A DNA stretch of 64,000 nt, taken from assembly GCA_049324695.1 (NCBI GenBank), contig JBMOMJ010000016.1:62001-126000 (forward strand), written 5' to 3'. The DNA comes from PMG-095 sp049324695. GTDB taxonomy: Bacteria; Myxococcota_A; Polyangia; Polyangiales; Polyangiaceae. A program made the position numbers and the translations under genes. Shown piece after piece: positions 18,714 through 29,657 of the stretch. Within the stretch, counting starts at the first letter, position 1; each line of letters opens with the position of its first letter. The notes under the pieces are model-generated. The model saw only the letters and a list, made by a program, of their open reading frames with translations, was not told the DNA's origin and searched no databases.

Positions 18714-18895
18714 GCGGCCGAGGATAGCAACGCACGTGCCACCGCGCGACCCGCGCATTTCTCGAAGAAGGCGGGAGGTCACGCGCCGAGTTGTGCCAAC
18801 TGCTGTGCCGCTCACGTCGCGCTCACCGCTCGAGATCACGGAAATCCGGGTCCAGTTCGCCGTCCAGCCCGCTTTGGGAGTAAAAGGTTTCGGCC

Positions 18896-20569
<1,674 letters not shown>

Positions 20570-20582
20570 GCTCTGATTCCGG

Positions 20583-21920
20583 TCACTTTGCGCGGCGCGG
20601 CCAGAGGGGGCGCTGGCTCAGTGCCGCAACGCCTGCATACAGGCCGAACCACAAGGGAGCGAGCAGCGCGGCGATGCGCGTGTTGTCTTGCCCAAAGCCA
20701 GGGATCAAGGCGAGCACCACGGCGAGCGCGGCGCACAGCGCGGCCGCGCGTAGAGTCGTGAAGCTGAGCTCGGTGCCCCGTTTGCGGCCGAGCGCCAAGC
20801 CGATGCCGGTTGCCGCCAGCACGAGCGCAAACGGCGGGCAGACCAAAATGTTCTCGTTGCGATAAGCCGACCAATGTTTGGTGAACGCCCAAAACACGAC
20901 GAACACGCTGCCGAGCAAGCCGAGGATCAGACCCAGCGAGCCGCTCACCGCGCCGAACGCGACGCGTGCAACGCGTGAACCACGCGCGAGTCGGCCGAGC
21001 GCGAACAGACCGGCGCCGAGCAGCACCCCGACCGCGCCGAACTGGAGCACACGTGACGGTGGCTCCGCGCGAATCGGACCGCGCTGTGCGCTCAGGATCT
21101 CGCGTTCCGCGCGCACGACGGGGCGCTGCACACCATTCAGGTCTCGCGTGGCCTTGGCGAGTGCGTCGTGCAGCTCGGCGGGGATGAACAGCTCCTCCCA
21201 GCGCGAGGTGGGTCGATCCGTGAGCGGGCCGAGCGCCAAATCGAGCCCAACATAGAGCCAGCCCGCGTCGGCCGTGAGCCGCTCGGTGTGCTCGCGAAAG
21301 CTGAAACGCCCCGGACCCTGAACTTTGCGCGTGAGCTCGCCGCGCAGCACGCGATCGATCGCGTCGCGCACGCGCGTCGAGCAATTGTCGCGATAGTAGT
21401 CGTAGTCGTAAAAGCGATTCTCCGGCAGCGCATTCAGCTCGAGCGCCTCCCAGAGCTCCGCTCGCTCGCGTGCGTCGAGCTCGAGCTCCTGCGCGATGAT
21501 GCTGCGGTTCTGCTTTCCGTAGAAGTACAACGTGCGATCCAACGTCGAAGCGCTGAGCCAATAGCGGAAGCGCCCCGCCATGAAATCCTTCACGCCGTCC
21601 ATGCCGTGAAACGCGAAGGTGCCAAAGTTGTAAACGCGCGTCATGCCGATGTTCGGCCACTCCAGCAAGATCGCGTTGTGACCGAAGCGTGCGAACGCCT
21701 GGTCGCCGGGGCTCATAGTGAGCACCGAAACACGAGCCGGCGGCAAACCTTGCGCATGCACCGAACCGGCGCCGCAAAGCAGACACAACCCCACGCAAAG
21801 AGCAGGTAACGCGGCGCGTCCCCCAACAGGCAAGGCTGAGCAAGTTCGGCGTGCGAGCCCAGTGAGCTGCGCATTTTTCCCCAGATTTTTGGCCGATCGA
21901 CGCAGTTCTGCCGGCAACAT
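20583..21920 (-). CDS. DUF4105 (Lnb N-terminal periplasmic domain) membrane protein
   Basis: The 445-residue protein has a signal sequence ending near VHAQG (residue about 56), then a DUF4105 domain with PGDQAFARFGHNA, YNFGTFAFHG, FMAGRFRYWL and FYDYDYYRDNCSTRVRDAID. The conserved His and Cys suggest an NlpC/P60-like papain fold. The C-terminal third has four or five membrane helices. The family occurs in the bacterial envelope; its reaction is not established. It is divergent from the fibro-slime lipoprotein. The start may lie some codons downstream. Confidence 0.85.
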   Translation of the reverse strand: MLPAELRRSAKNLGKNAQLTGLARRTCSALPVGGRAALPALCVGLCLLCGAGSVHAQGLPPARVSVLTMSPGDQAFARFGHNAILLEWPNIGMTRVYNFGTFAFHGMDGVKDFMAGRFRYWLSASTLDRTLYFYGKQNRSIIAQELELDARERAELWEALELNALPENRFYDYDYYRDNCSTRVRDAIDRVLRGELTRKVQGPGRFSFREHTERLTADAGWLYVGLDLALGPLTDRPTSRWEELFIPAELHDALAKATRDLNGVQRPVVRAEREILSAQRGPIRAEPPSRVLQFGAVGVLLGAGLFALGRLARGSRVARVAFGAVSGSLGLILGLLGSVFVVFWAFTKHWSAYRNENILVCPPFALVLAATGIGLALGRKRGTELSFTTLRAAALCAALAVVLALIPGFGQDNTRIAALLAPLWFGLYAGVAALSQRPLWPRRAK

Positions 21921-21997
21921 CCCGCTGATCAGCTTGGCTCAATCGGGGGAGTGCGTCCACCGTGCTCGATGTCATGCGGTGGCGAACGGATTGCCGT

Positions 21998-23206
21998 ATG
22001 CTGCCGCCCGTGACTTCGTTGCTTACGCGATGCGTCCGCCGCGCTTCGCGCTCGTGCTCGTTTCTCGTTCCGGTCCTCGCTTGCCTCCTCACCGACTGCG
22101 GTGCGCGCAGCACTCTGCTTCCGGGGCAAGAGCCGTGCGGAATGGAGGGGGAGCAGCGCGATTGTAGCAACGTGTGCGGTACCGGAACTCAGAGCTGTAC
22201 CAATGGGATCTGGCAGGCGTGTGAAGTCGCGCCGGCTACCGAGCAGTGCTCGGACGAGTGCGGGACCGGCACGCGCCGTTGTGAAGCGGGGAAATGGGGA
22301 AGCTGCGAAGTTCCCAATGCGGTGCGTGGCTGCAACAACGCCTGCGGGAGCGGCCTGCAACATTGCAGCGCTTCCAAGTGGGGCGTGTGCGAAGTGCCGG
22401 TTGCGACCATGGAATGCGCGGACACGTGCGGCGTCGGCAAGCGCAGCTGCGTCAACGGCGCTTGGGGTGAATGCGTCGGACCGGTCGTGGTCGAAGAGTG
22501 CAAGAGCGTGTGCGGCTCCGGCAAACGCGTTTGCCAGAGCGGCGCTTGGCAAGCGTGTGATGCACCTCAACCGAGGCCGCCAATTTTGCAGGCCGTGATT
22601 CGCGATTTCAACGACACACATCCCGATTTCGAGCGACCACTGCCGATGGGCGTCAACGGTGACAAAGGCATCGTGCGCAACCTGCTCGGTCCGGATGACT
22701 TGCCCGTGTACGCAAGCTCCACCACGACGCCGAGCACCTCCGGCCAGTTCTATTTCGATCAGTGGTTTCGCGACGTGCCCGGCGTGAATCGCTCCGCAAT
22801 GTATGCAATTCAGATGCAGCGCTCGGCCACGCAAGACGGCATGTTCGTGTTCGACAACCCCAACTTCTTTCCGATCGACAATCAGCTATTCGGAAACCAA
22901 GTCCGGCAACACAACTATCACTTCACGCTCGCGACGCACTTCGACTTCCGATACGTGGGCGGCGAAGTGTTTCGTTTCCGCGGCGACGACGATCTGTGGG
23001 TGTTCATCAATCGCCGGCTAGCCATCGATTTGGGCGGCCTGCATGAAAGCTTGCGAGGCGAAGTCTTCCTCGACGAGCGCGCGATGGAGTTCGGCATCGT
23101 GCCCGGCAACCGCTACACGTTGCACCTGTTCTTCGCTGAGCGGCACACCATCGATTCGAACTTCTCGATCGAGACCACCATCGCTGATCCCGGTACGTGC
23201 CCGTAA
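21998..23206 (+). CDS. Fibro-slime domain lipoprotein with five Cys-rich repeats
   Basis: The 402-residue protein has a signal segment with a Cys near its end (VLAC or LTDC), five tandem repeats of about 28 residues of the form C-x3-C-G-x-G-x3-C-x3-x-W-x2-C (about residues 50-195), then a C-terminal fibro-slime domain with RDFNDTHPDFE, MFVFDNPNFFPID and FRFRGDDDLWVFINRRLAIDLGG. The fibro-slime domain was named from extracellular proteins of Fibrobacter and slime moulds and is common in myxobacterial surface proteins. A GTG at 21962 is an alternative start. The protein is likely exposed on the surface and may bind carbohydrate. Confidence 0.88.
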   Translation: MLPPVTSLLTRCVRRASRSCSFLVPVLACLLTDCGARSTLLPGQEPCGMEGEQRDCSNVCGTGTQSCTNGIWQACEVAPATEQCSDECGTGTRRCEAGKWGSCEVPNAVRGCNNACGSGLQHCSASKWGVCEVPVATMECADTCGVGKRSCVNGAWGECVGPVVVEECKSVCGSGKRVCQSGAWQACDAPQPRPPILQAVIRDFNDTHPDFERPLPMGVNGDKGIVRNLLGPDDLPVYASSTTTPSTSGQFYFDQWFRDVPGVNRSAMYAIQMQRSATQDGMFVFDNPNFFPIDNQLFGNQVRQHNYHFTLATHFDFRYVGGEVFRFRGDDDLWVFINRRLAIDLGGLHESLRGEVFLDERAMEFGIVPGNRYTLHLFFAERHTIDSNFSIETTIADPGTCP

Positions 23207-23212
23207 ACGCGC

Positions 23213-24253
23213 TCAGTCGGTGCGATCGGGGATGAGCGCCAGCTTGCCCACGGTGCGCCCCGATTGAATCTGGCGATGCGCGTCGCCGGCGCGAGAAAGC
23301 GGATGTTCCACGGCGGGCAACGGCTGCAGTACGCCGCGCTCGAGCTTCTCGACCAGCTCGCTCATTGCCATGTCGAACAGCGAGACCTGCTCGAACAGGT
23401 ACGAAAGATTGAAGGCGAGCACCGCGGCGTTCCGATCCACCATCTCGAGTGGATTGAAGCGCGGAGTGCGCAGGTACTGCAGCAGCAAACGCAGCGGATT
23501 GGGAATGCCGCCGTGCGACATCATGCTGTGAAAGCCGTAGATGATCAGGCGACCCATCGGGCGCAAATGCAAATAGCTTTGTCGCAGCGTGTCGGCGCCG
23601 TTTGCATCGAACACGGCATCGAACCCCTTTGGCGCGAAAGTTTTGGCGCGTTGCCACAAGTCTTCGCTGCTCTTGTCGACCACGACGCTCGCGCCCTGCT
23701 CCGTCGCGTGTGCGATCTTACGTTGGCTGCCGACAACACCGAGAGCGTGCGCTCCGTGGGCGCGTGCGAGCTGGCATAACGCGCTGCCAACACCGCCCGC
23801 TGCCGAGTGCACCAAGACGTGTTGCCCCTCGCTGACGCGTGCGAGCTCGCGCAGCCCATACCAGGCAGTGAGAAAGGCGACTGGGAACGTCGCCGCTTGC
23901 GTCATGCTGAGGCCGCGCGGGATCCGCCGTAGGAACGCGGCCTTGGTGATGACCTCACTTGCATACGCACCGAAGAGCGAGACTCCGAACACCGCATCGC
24001 CGACCGAAAAAGTACCTACAGAGCTGCCCACGGCGCTCACTTCGCCAGCGAACTCGAAGCCTGGCGTAATTGGCCAACCCACGAAGTCGCGCGCTGATTT
24101 GTAAAGACCTAGCCGAACGATGCAATCCGCGTAGTTGACGCCGATTGCACGGGTAGTCACGCGGACTTCATCGTGCGCGGGCTCGGGAGTGGGGTGCTCT
24201 TCGAGCTGTAGACGAGCAAACCCACCGGGGCGATGTACGACAATCTTGTTCAT
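23213..24253 (-). CDS. Zinc-independent quinone oxidoreductase-like dehydrogenase (MDR family)
   Basis: The 346-residue protein has an MDR fold with NADP-binding motif SAAGGVGSALCQLA, N-terminal GVNYADCIVRLGLY and GFEFAGEV, and no structural zinc Cys cluster. This places it with quinone oxidoreductases and VAT-1-like proteins, which reduce quinones or enones with NADPH. The substrate is unknown. The ATG at 24253 gives the canonical N-terminus MNKIVVHRPG. It converges on the fibro-slime gene with 6 bases between the stops. Confidence 0.9.
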   Translation of the reverse strand: MNKIVVHRPGGFARLQLEEHPTPEPAHDEVRVTTRAIGVNYADCIVRLGLYKSARDFVGWPITPGFEFAGEVSAVGSSVGTFSVGDAVFGVSLFGAYASEVITKAAFLRRIPRGLSMTQAATFPVAFLTAWYGLRELARVSEGQHVLVHSAAGGVGSALCQLARAHGAHALGVVGSQRKIAHATEQGASVVVDKSSEDLWQRAKTFAPKGFDAVFDANGADTLRQSYLHLRPMGRLIIYGFHSMMSHGGIPNPLRLLLQYLRTPRFNPLEMVDRNAAVLAFNLSYLFEQVSLFDMAMSELVEKLERGVLQPLPAVEHPLSRAGDAHRQIQSGRTVGKLALIPDRTD

Positions 24254-24396
24254 GCGTGGAGCGAGCGAGGTTCGAAGTGCGAGAGCCTGGGCAAAGTACT
24301 TACCATGTTGCGAACCTTCAACTGCGCTCGGTGGCAAACACAACTTACGAGAGGTAACCTGAGCGAGTTTCGAGTGGGGGCTGTTCGCGAGGCAGT

Positions 24397-25392
24397 GTGA
24401 AGGCAGACAAGGAGTTCTACGGGCGTGCGGTGAGCGATACGCTCGACAGCATCGTCAGCCCCGGGGTGCGCGACACCTTGCTTGCGGAAGCTTTGACGCT
24501 CGCGGGTGAAATCGTCGTGCCGAGCCGCTCGCGCGAGTTTCGCGCCTTCGTGCGCGGGCCGTTGAGCGAAACATTGGAGCGCGCGTTGGGCCAAGGCTTG
24601 GGCCGCTCCGTCGCAGCGGAGCTCTTGCGTCTGGCGGCCACGCGACCGCCTTCCAGTGCACCACCAAAGGCGGTAGAGCAGCGCCATCGAGGTCGCGAAC
24701 GGCCCTCGATCAGTGATGCGCCGCCCGAACCGCGCGAAGCGGGGCATTTGCCGGAGCACGTGAGCGGGGCTGCTCCGCGCCGCAAGCCGGCCCGCGCCGA
24801 CACAATCTCGACGGTGCCGCCGCCCGGAGTGCGCACGGCAACCGCCAATGCGCCAACCATGCCCGCTCGACCGCGCGGAGACGGGACTCCACGCGAGCCC
24901 GCCCGCGAGGTGGTGGACAGTGCCCGCGCGCGGCCACCAGTGTCGAACGACTATCCCGCTGGGGTGGCGCGGACCTTCGGCATGTTGTCTTCGAACCCGG
25001 CCGCAGCGCCCAGCGGAGGTCGCAAGCTGCCCACCATCTTCGTGGCCACGCGCGATACCGAGCTCGTGCGGCGTTTTTCTGGCTGGCTCGATCCGCGCGC
25101 TTCGGTCGTGCGCGTGCTGCGCCTTTCGGAGCTCTTGCTTCACGTTCAAGACGGGGGCGATCGCAAGATGGTAATCGTCGTAGACGGGCATGGCTCACCG
25201 CTGCGCATCGAAGCGCTAGCCGCCGTAGCCGAAGAGCTGCCCGAGAATGTGAGCGTGGTGCTGTGGGGTGGCGCGCCGGAGCTCAGCGCGCGCCTGTCCG
25301 AGTTGTTTCCGCGCGTCTCCGAGTGGCTGCTCTGCACTGATCACACGCCGCTCTCCGACGTCGTGGATCGCTGCGCCGAAATCGTCGGTTGA
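24397..25392 (+). CDS. Hypothetical protein with degenerate receiver-like C-terminal domain
   Basis: The 331-residue protein has an N-terminal helical domain (1-85), a Pro/Ala/Arg-rich disordered linker (86-205) and a C-terminal alpha/beta domain (about 210-331). The C-terminal part reads like a receiver domain: strand IFVATRDTEL, strand VIVVDG with an Asp at the phosphoacceptor place, strand VSVVLWGG and a final SEWLLCTD. The acidic pair, the Thr/Ser and the Lys of true receivers are missing, so phosphorylation is unlikely. No named family is recognised. The start is a GTG at 24397. It converges on the radical SAM gene. Confidence 0.72.
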   Translation: MKADKEFYGRAVSDTLDSIVSPGVRDTLLAEALTLAGEIVVPSRSREFRAFVRGPLSETLERALGQGLGRSVAAELLRLAATRPPSSAPPKAVEQRHRGRERPSISDAPPEPREAGHLPEHVSGAAPRRKPARADTISTVPPPGVRTATANAPTMPARPRGDGTPREPAREVVDSARARPPVSNDYPAGVARTFGMLSSNPAAAPSGGRKLPTIFVATRDTELVRRFSGWLDPRASVVRVLRLSELLLHVQDGGDRKMVIVVDGHGSPLRIEALAAVAEELPENVSVVLWGGAPELSARLSELFPRVSEWLLCTDHTPLSDVVDRCAEIVG

Positions 25393-25401
25393 ACGGAGCG
25401 C

Positions 25402-28200
25402 CTAGATATTCGCGCTGGCGCTTTGCTCGCTGGCTGGCTTCGGCTTGCGAAACGCTGCCACGTCGAGCGGCGTCTTGTCGCCGGCGAGCAGCGCCACCCG
25501 CACGGCATGATGTGGGCAGCCGCGTACGCCCGTGATGGCCTCCACCACTTCGCTCACTTTGGCCGAACCGTTTTGCGTGAGGCGTAGCGTCACCTCGAGC
25601 GGCACCAATACGCCGCAGAGACCTGCGTCGAAGAGCTGCTGCTCCGCGTTCACGTCGCCGATGCGCGCCGACTCGGTGAAGTTTCGCACATTGACCATCT
25701 TGCCGATGCCATCGACATCGCGCCGTACGATGCACTCGCTCTTGGCGAGAAACGCCTCCACGCGCTCAGCGAGACCCGCGCGCCCGCCAAGATCGTTCAA
25801 AGCGCTTTCGGCGAACGCAATCACATAGCGGCCGCGATCGACCACCGCGCTCACCGACGGATCTTTCGGTTCGAGTCGCGTTGCGGCAAGGAAGCGCAAA
25901 CCACCACTGGTCGCTTTTTGCAGACGAGCCAAGAGCTCCTGCGCGGGCGGCGGATCCACCAAACCGATGTCCAGGTACTCATCCAAGCTCGCCACACCGA
26001 GCGAAAGCGCCGGGCTGAAGGTCATGTCCGGCTTCGGATGAAAGCCGCGTGTGTAGGCGGTGCGAGCGCCTGCGCGGCGCACGGCGCGCGGCAGCTCGCG
26101 AATCAAATCGAGGTGACCGAGCAGCGCAGCGGCGCCTGTTTTCTCGAAGCGCAAGCGGAAGCGCTGCACTTCGCCGTCGCGTTGCGGACGAAATGATTCC
26201 GGCAGCGTGGCGCTCGGACCCTCTGCCACGGCGTTCACCACCGGAAGGCGTGCACGCTGGCCGGGTTCGTGGGCGCCCATGGCTCGCAAGTACTGAATGC
26301 GCTCGCTACGCATCTTCCCGAGATCGCAGGCGACACCACAATCGTAACAGACCAGGCGCTTTTTCTCGGCTTCGGCGTCTTGCACGTTGGTGGCGTGGAT
26401 GAACTGCCCGGCGACCTTGCCGCACGGCGGGCTGGCACGACCGGCCAGCGCCTTGCGGTACTCGCGCAGCAAGAAGCCTTCCTCCAAGCCGATGTCGAAG
26501 TGATCCCACGGTAGCCGCGCACTCGTCGGAATCGTGCCCAAGAAATGCTCGACCGGGATCTGGTGGCGTTCGAGCGCAGCCTGCCACAAGTCGCTCCGCA
26601 GCTGATCTTCCCACGAATCGAAGCGGCCACCGGCGAGGTACACGTCTTCGATCACGGCCGCCAAACGTCGGTCGCCGCGCGCGAGCACGCCTTCCAAGAC
26701 GCTGGTGTTCGAGTCATGCAGACGCAACGTGAGGCCCTTCACGCGGCGAGCGGCGTCGCGCAACAAGCCTTGCTTACGGCGTACCTCATCCAACGAGTCC
26801 TGCGCGCACCATTGAAACGGAGTGTGCGGCTTGGGCACGTGCGTCGAGACGCTCACCGTTACGCGCGGGTGCTTGCCCACGCGCTTGCCCACCGCGAGCG
26901 CGTTTTGTCCCACGTTGACGATACCGAGCACATCTTCGTCCTCTTCAGTAGGGAGGCCGATGATGAAGTAGAGCTTCATCTTGTCGAAGCCGCGCGAAAA
27001 CACCCGCCGCGCGGTATCCAGCAGCTGCTCTTCGGTGACATTCTTGTTGATCACGTCGCGCATGCGCTGCGTGCCAGCTTCGGGCGCGAAGGTGAGCCCG
27101 CTAGCGCGCACTTTGCGCATGTCATCGAGCAAGTCCTCTCCCAGACCATATGCGCGCAACGAGGCAACGCTGAGACTGACGCGTTCCGGCGCAGTCTCTT
27201 CCACCAGCCGCTTGATGAGCGGAGAGATACAGCTGACGTCCGCCGTGGACAGCGCCGTCAGGCTGACTTCGTCTTGGCCGGACTTTTCGAGCGCGCTCTT
27301 CACGGTGCGCACGATCTCTTCCGGCGAGCGCTCCCGAACGGGTCGATAAATCATCCCCGCCTGGCAGAAGCGGCAGCCTTCGGTACAGCCGCGCGCGACT
27401 TCCACGCTCATGCGATCGAAGATCGCTTCCGGTCCACCCACCGGGCCGTCGTCGGGGAAGGGAAACTTCGCGAGATCAGCAACCAAGCGACGCTCGATGG
27501 GTAGCGGCGCGTCCGGGTGCTTTGCTGCCACCACGACCTCGAAGCCCGAATCGGCGTCGAGCTCCGTGCGATACAGGCTCGGCACGTACACGCCGCGAAT
27601 CTTGGCGAGCTCGATCAATCGCTCTTCGCGTGAACGCCCGGCGCGTTTGCCGGAAACCCACGTGAGCGCAATCTCGGTGGCAGCCTCTTCGCCATCGCCA
27701 ATCAAGATGCAGTCGAAGAACGGCGCCATCGGCTCGGCGTGCGTCGCGACTGGGCCGCCCGCGACCACCAACGGATCGTCATCGCTGCGCTGGCTCGAGC
27801 GCAGCGGCACTCCGCCGAGGTCGAGCATGGTGAGAATGTTGGTGTACGTGAGCTCGTACTGCAGCGAGAAGCCGAGCACGTCGAAATCACATAGCGGCCG
27901 CGCGCTCTCGAGCGACACCAACAGCTTGCCGTGCGCGAGCAGCTCCTTCTGCATGTCGACCCACGGCGCGTAGGCGCGTTCGGCCAGCGTGCGCGGATCG
28001 TCGTTCAGAATCTTGTACAGAATTCTGAAGCCGAGATGGCTCATACCGATGTCGTAGATGTCCGGGAAGGCGAGGCAGACGCGCGCTTGCACGCCGGACC
28101 AATCCTTCTTTCTCACGCCGAACTCGGCGCCAGTGTAGCGAGTCGGTTTCGCCACACGAGACAAGAAACTAGCGTAGGGATGGTCGCCAAGGAGCGTCAT
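25402..28200 (-). CDS. Fused radical SAM protein (TIGR03960-like) with DUF2344 domain
   Basis: The 932-residue protein begins at the ATG at 28200. It has a B12-binding-like N-terminal domain (LAFPDIYDIGMSHLG), a radical SAM core with the cluster motif RGCTEGCRFC (CxxxCxxC, about residues 271-278), a Cys cluster CYDCGVACD, and a C-terminal DUF2344 (TIGR03936) domain with RFRLRFEKTGAAALLGHLDL and GFHPKPDM. In some bacteria the two parts are separate adjacent genes, often near ribonuclease G; here they are one chain. It is thought to act on RNA, but the reaction is not established. Confidence 0.9.
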   Translation of the reverse strand: MTLLGDHPYASFLSRVAKPTRYTGAEFGVRKKDWSGVQARVCLAFPDIYDIGMSHLGFRILYKILNDDPRTLAERAYAPWVDMQKELLAHGKLLVSLESARPLCDFDVLGFSLQYELTYTNILTMLDLGGVPLRSSQRSDDDPLVVAGGPVATHAEPMAPFFDCILIGDGEEAATEIALTWVSGKRAGRSREERLIELAKIRGVYVPSLYRTELDADSGFEVVVAAKHPDAPLPIERRLVADLAKFPFPDDGPVGGPEAIFDRMSVEVARGCTEGCRFCQAGMIYRPVRERSPEEIVRTVKSALEKSGQDEVSLTALSTADVSCISPLIKRLVEETAPERVSLSVASLRAYGLGEDLLDDMRKVRASGLTFAPEAGTQRMRDVINKNVTEEQLLDTARRVFSRGFDKMKLYFIIGLPTEEDEDVLGIVNVGQNALAVGKRVGKHPRVTVSVSTHVPKPHTPFQWCAQDSLDEVRRKQGLLRDAARRVKGLTLRLHDSNTSVLEGVLARGDRRLAAVIEDVYLAGGRFDSWEDQLRSDLWQAALERHQIPVEHFLGTIPTSARLPWDHFDIGLEEGFLLREYRKALAGRASPPCGKVAGQFIHATNVQDAEAEKKRLVCYDCGVACDLGKMRSERIQYLRAMGAHEPGQRARLPVVNAVAEGPSATLPESFRPQRDGEVQRFRLRFEKTGAAALLGHLDLIRELPRAVRRAGARTAYTRGFHPKPDMTFSPALSLGVASLDEYLDIGLVDPPPAQELLARLQKATSGGLRFLAATRLEPKDPSVSAVVDRGRYVIAFAESALNDLGGRAGLAERVEAFLAKSECIVRRDVDGIGKMVNVRNFTESARIGDVNAEQQLFDAGLCGVLVPLEVTLRLTQNGSAKVSEVVEAITGVRGCPHHAVRVALLAGDKTPLDVAAFRKPKPASEQSASANI

Positions 28201-28283
28201 CGGGGTCCGTACTTTGACCCCGGAGTGGCGACCGGTCGACCTGAAATGCGTGAGTAAACCGTGAAACCTGCGCCGAATTCCGC

Positions 28284-29531
28284 TCAGGAGCGCGCCTTCT
28301 CCGCCGAGACCAGAAATTCGAACAGCTCCCGCTTGGAGGAGCGTTTGCGAATTGCGAGGCATTGCGCGTTACGAAAACCAGCAGCTTCGAAGAGCTCCGC
28401 GAAGATGCGCTCGACCGGGACGAGCACGTCGTAAAACTTGGAATTGCCGACCACGTAGTGAAGCGTTCCGCGCGGTGCGACCAACGGGTAGAGCTCGCGA
28501 CAGTGGCGCGCCATGTCGGCGAAGTACTTGTGGAGATAGCGGGCAAGCAGCGGGCTCTTGCGCGCGACGCGGCGCACCGTTTCGGCAAAGCCGCGCACCG
28601 GCACTTCGTCGCCGTCGCCCGGTTCCCAACGCCCGACGCGACTGGTCGCTGCGCCCCAGGTGCCACCGATAGCGCGCCAATCCAGCTCGCCGGCGGCGCG
28701 CCCGTCGCTCAAGTAGCGCAGCCAGTACATGTACGGTCGCAGCTCGCGCACGTAGCTCATGCGGTTCGGATACGGCGGTGATGTGATCACGCGCGAGAAG
28801 GTGTTCGCATCGAAAGCCGAGCCGAGCGATCGTGCGTCGACGAGCTTCACACCCGGTCGGCGCAGCACGGCGGTCTTCGAGCTCTCCGCGATGGTCGAGA
28901 CGGCGCGTTGCCAGGCGCTGTGAGCCAGCTCGGAGCTCGCCGAGGAGCGCTTTTTTTGCTTCGCAAATGACATCGATTGATGCCCGAAGCTCACGTTGGC
29001 GCAGGCGATCAGAGTCTGACAAAAGGCTACTTTGGCCAGGTCGACGACGGCCTTCGTTTCGGTCGCCTGCACGCGCTCGAGCTCCGCCAGCATGCGGCCG
29101 AGCGCGCCGAGCGCTTCGTGATCCCACCATTTTTCGATTTGGTGCAGAGGGGGCAACCAATCGGTGCTTTTGCGTCGCGTACGCCACACGCGCGAGAGCT
29201 CTTCACCGAGCTCGCTGAAACGGTTCCGCTCCCGCGCGCTGTAGTGACGCGTCTTGACCTTGGCGAGCCAGACCAAGAAGGGATTGATATCCGTGGTGTC
29301 CGCCGCAATTCCGCGCAGCGCGCAGACGAGCGCGGTCGTACCGGTACCGCAAAATGGATCCAGCACGCGCTCGTCGCTCGCACGCGCGTTCGCCAAGAGC
29401 TCCTCCACCAAGTGCACCGAGTAAGCGGGCGTGAGCCGCAGCCAGCCGTAGCGCGTCTCCTTGAGATTGCCGCGATACGTCAGGCGATCGTGCCGCTCGG
29501 TGCGGGTCTCGAGCGTGGGTGAAGCAGCCAT
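28284..29531 (-). CDS. Solitary DNA (N4-cytosine/N6-adenine) methyltransferase
   Basis: The 415-residue protein has the SAM-binding motif DPFCGTGTTAL near residue 60 and the catalytic motif TSPPYPN near residue 250, with about 190 residues between them, consistent with an alpha-like order. TSPPY is typical of amino-methyltransferases acting on cytosine N4 or adenine N6; which base cannot be told. No restriction endonuclease is next to it, so it appears to be an orphan enzyme, or it may modify RNA instead. The ATG at 29531 is preferred over a start 14 codons upstream. Confidence 0.85.
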   Translation of the reverse strand: MAASPTLETRTERHDRLTYRGNLKETRYGWLRLTPAYSVHLVEELLANARASDERVLDPFCGTGTTALVCALRGIAADTTDINPFLVWLAKVKTRHYSARERNRFSELGEELSRVWRTRRKSTDWLPPLHQIEKWWDHEALGALGRMLAELERVQATETKAVVDLAKVAFCQTLIACANVSFGHQSMSFAKQKKRSSASSELAHSAWQRAVSTIAESSKTAVLRRPGVKLVDARSLGSAFDANTFSRVITSPPYPNRMSYVRELRPYMYWLRYLSDGRAAGELDWRAIGGTWGAATSRVGRWEPGDGDEVPVRGFAETVRRVARKSPLLARYLHKYFADMARHCRELYPLVAPRGTLHYVVGNSKFYDVLVPVERIFAELFEAAGFRNAQCLAIRKRSSKRELFEFLVSAEKARS

Positions 29532-29657
29532 TCGGAGCGAAGGTTCGGCGTCATTCGTAGCAAGGAAGTGCACGCGACCCTAGCGAAAGATCCGATTTCG
29601 GGAACGCCCGCCGGGGTGAGCGCTTGCGAGCGAAGCCTTCGTGCTAAGACGCGCCTG

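Noticed and set aside
21929..22834. 301-codon minus-strand frame opposite the fibro-slime gene
   Set aside because: The plus strand has repeats and domain motifs; the minus frame has none.
26545..27504. 319-codon plus-strand frame inside the radical SAM gene
   Set aside because: Antisense shadow of the SAM cluster region.
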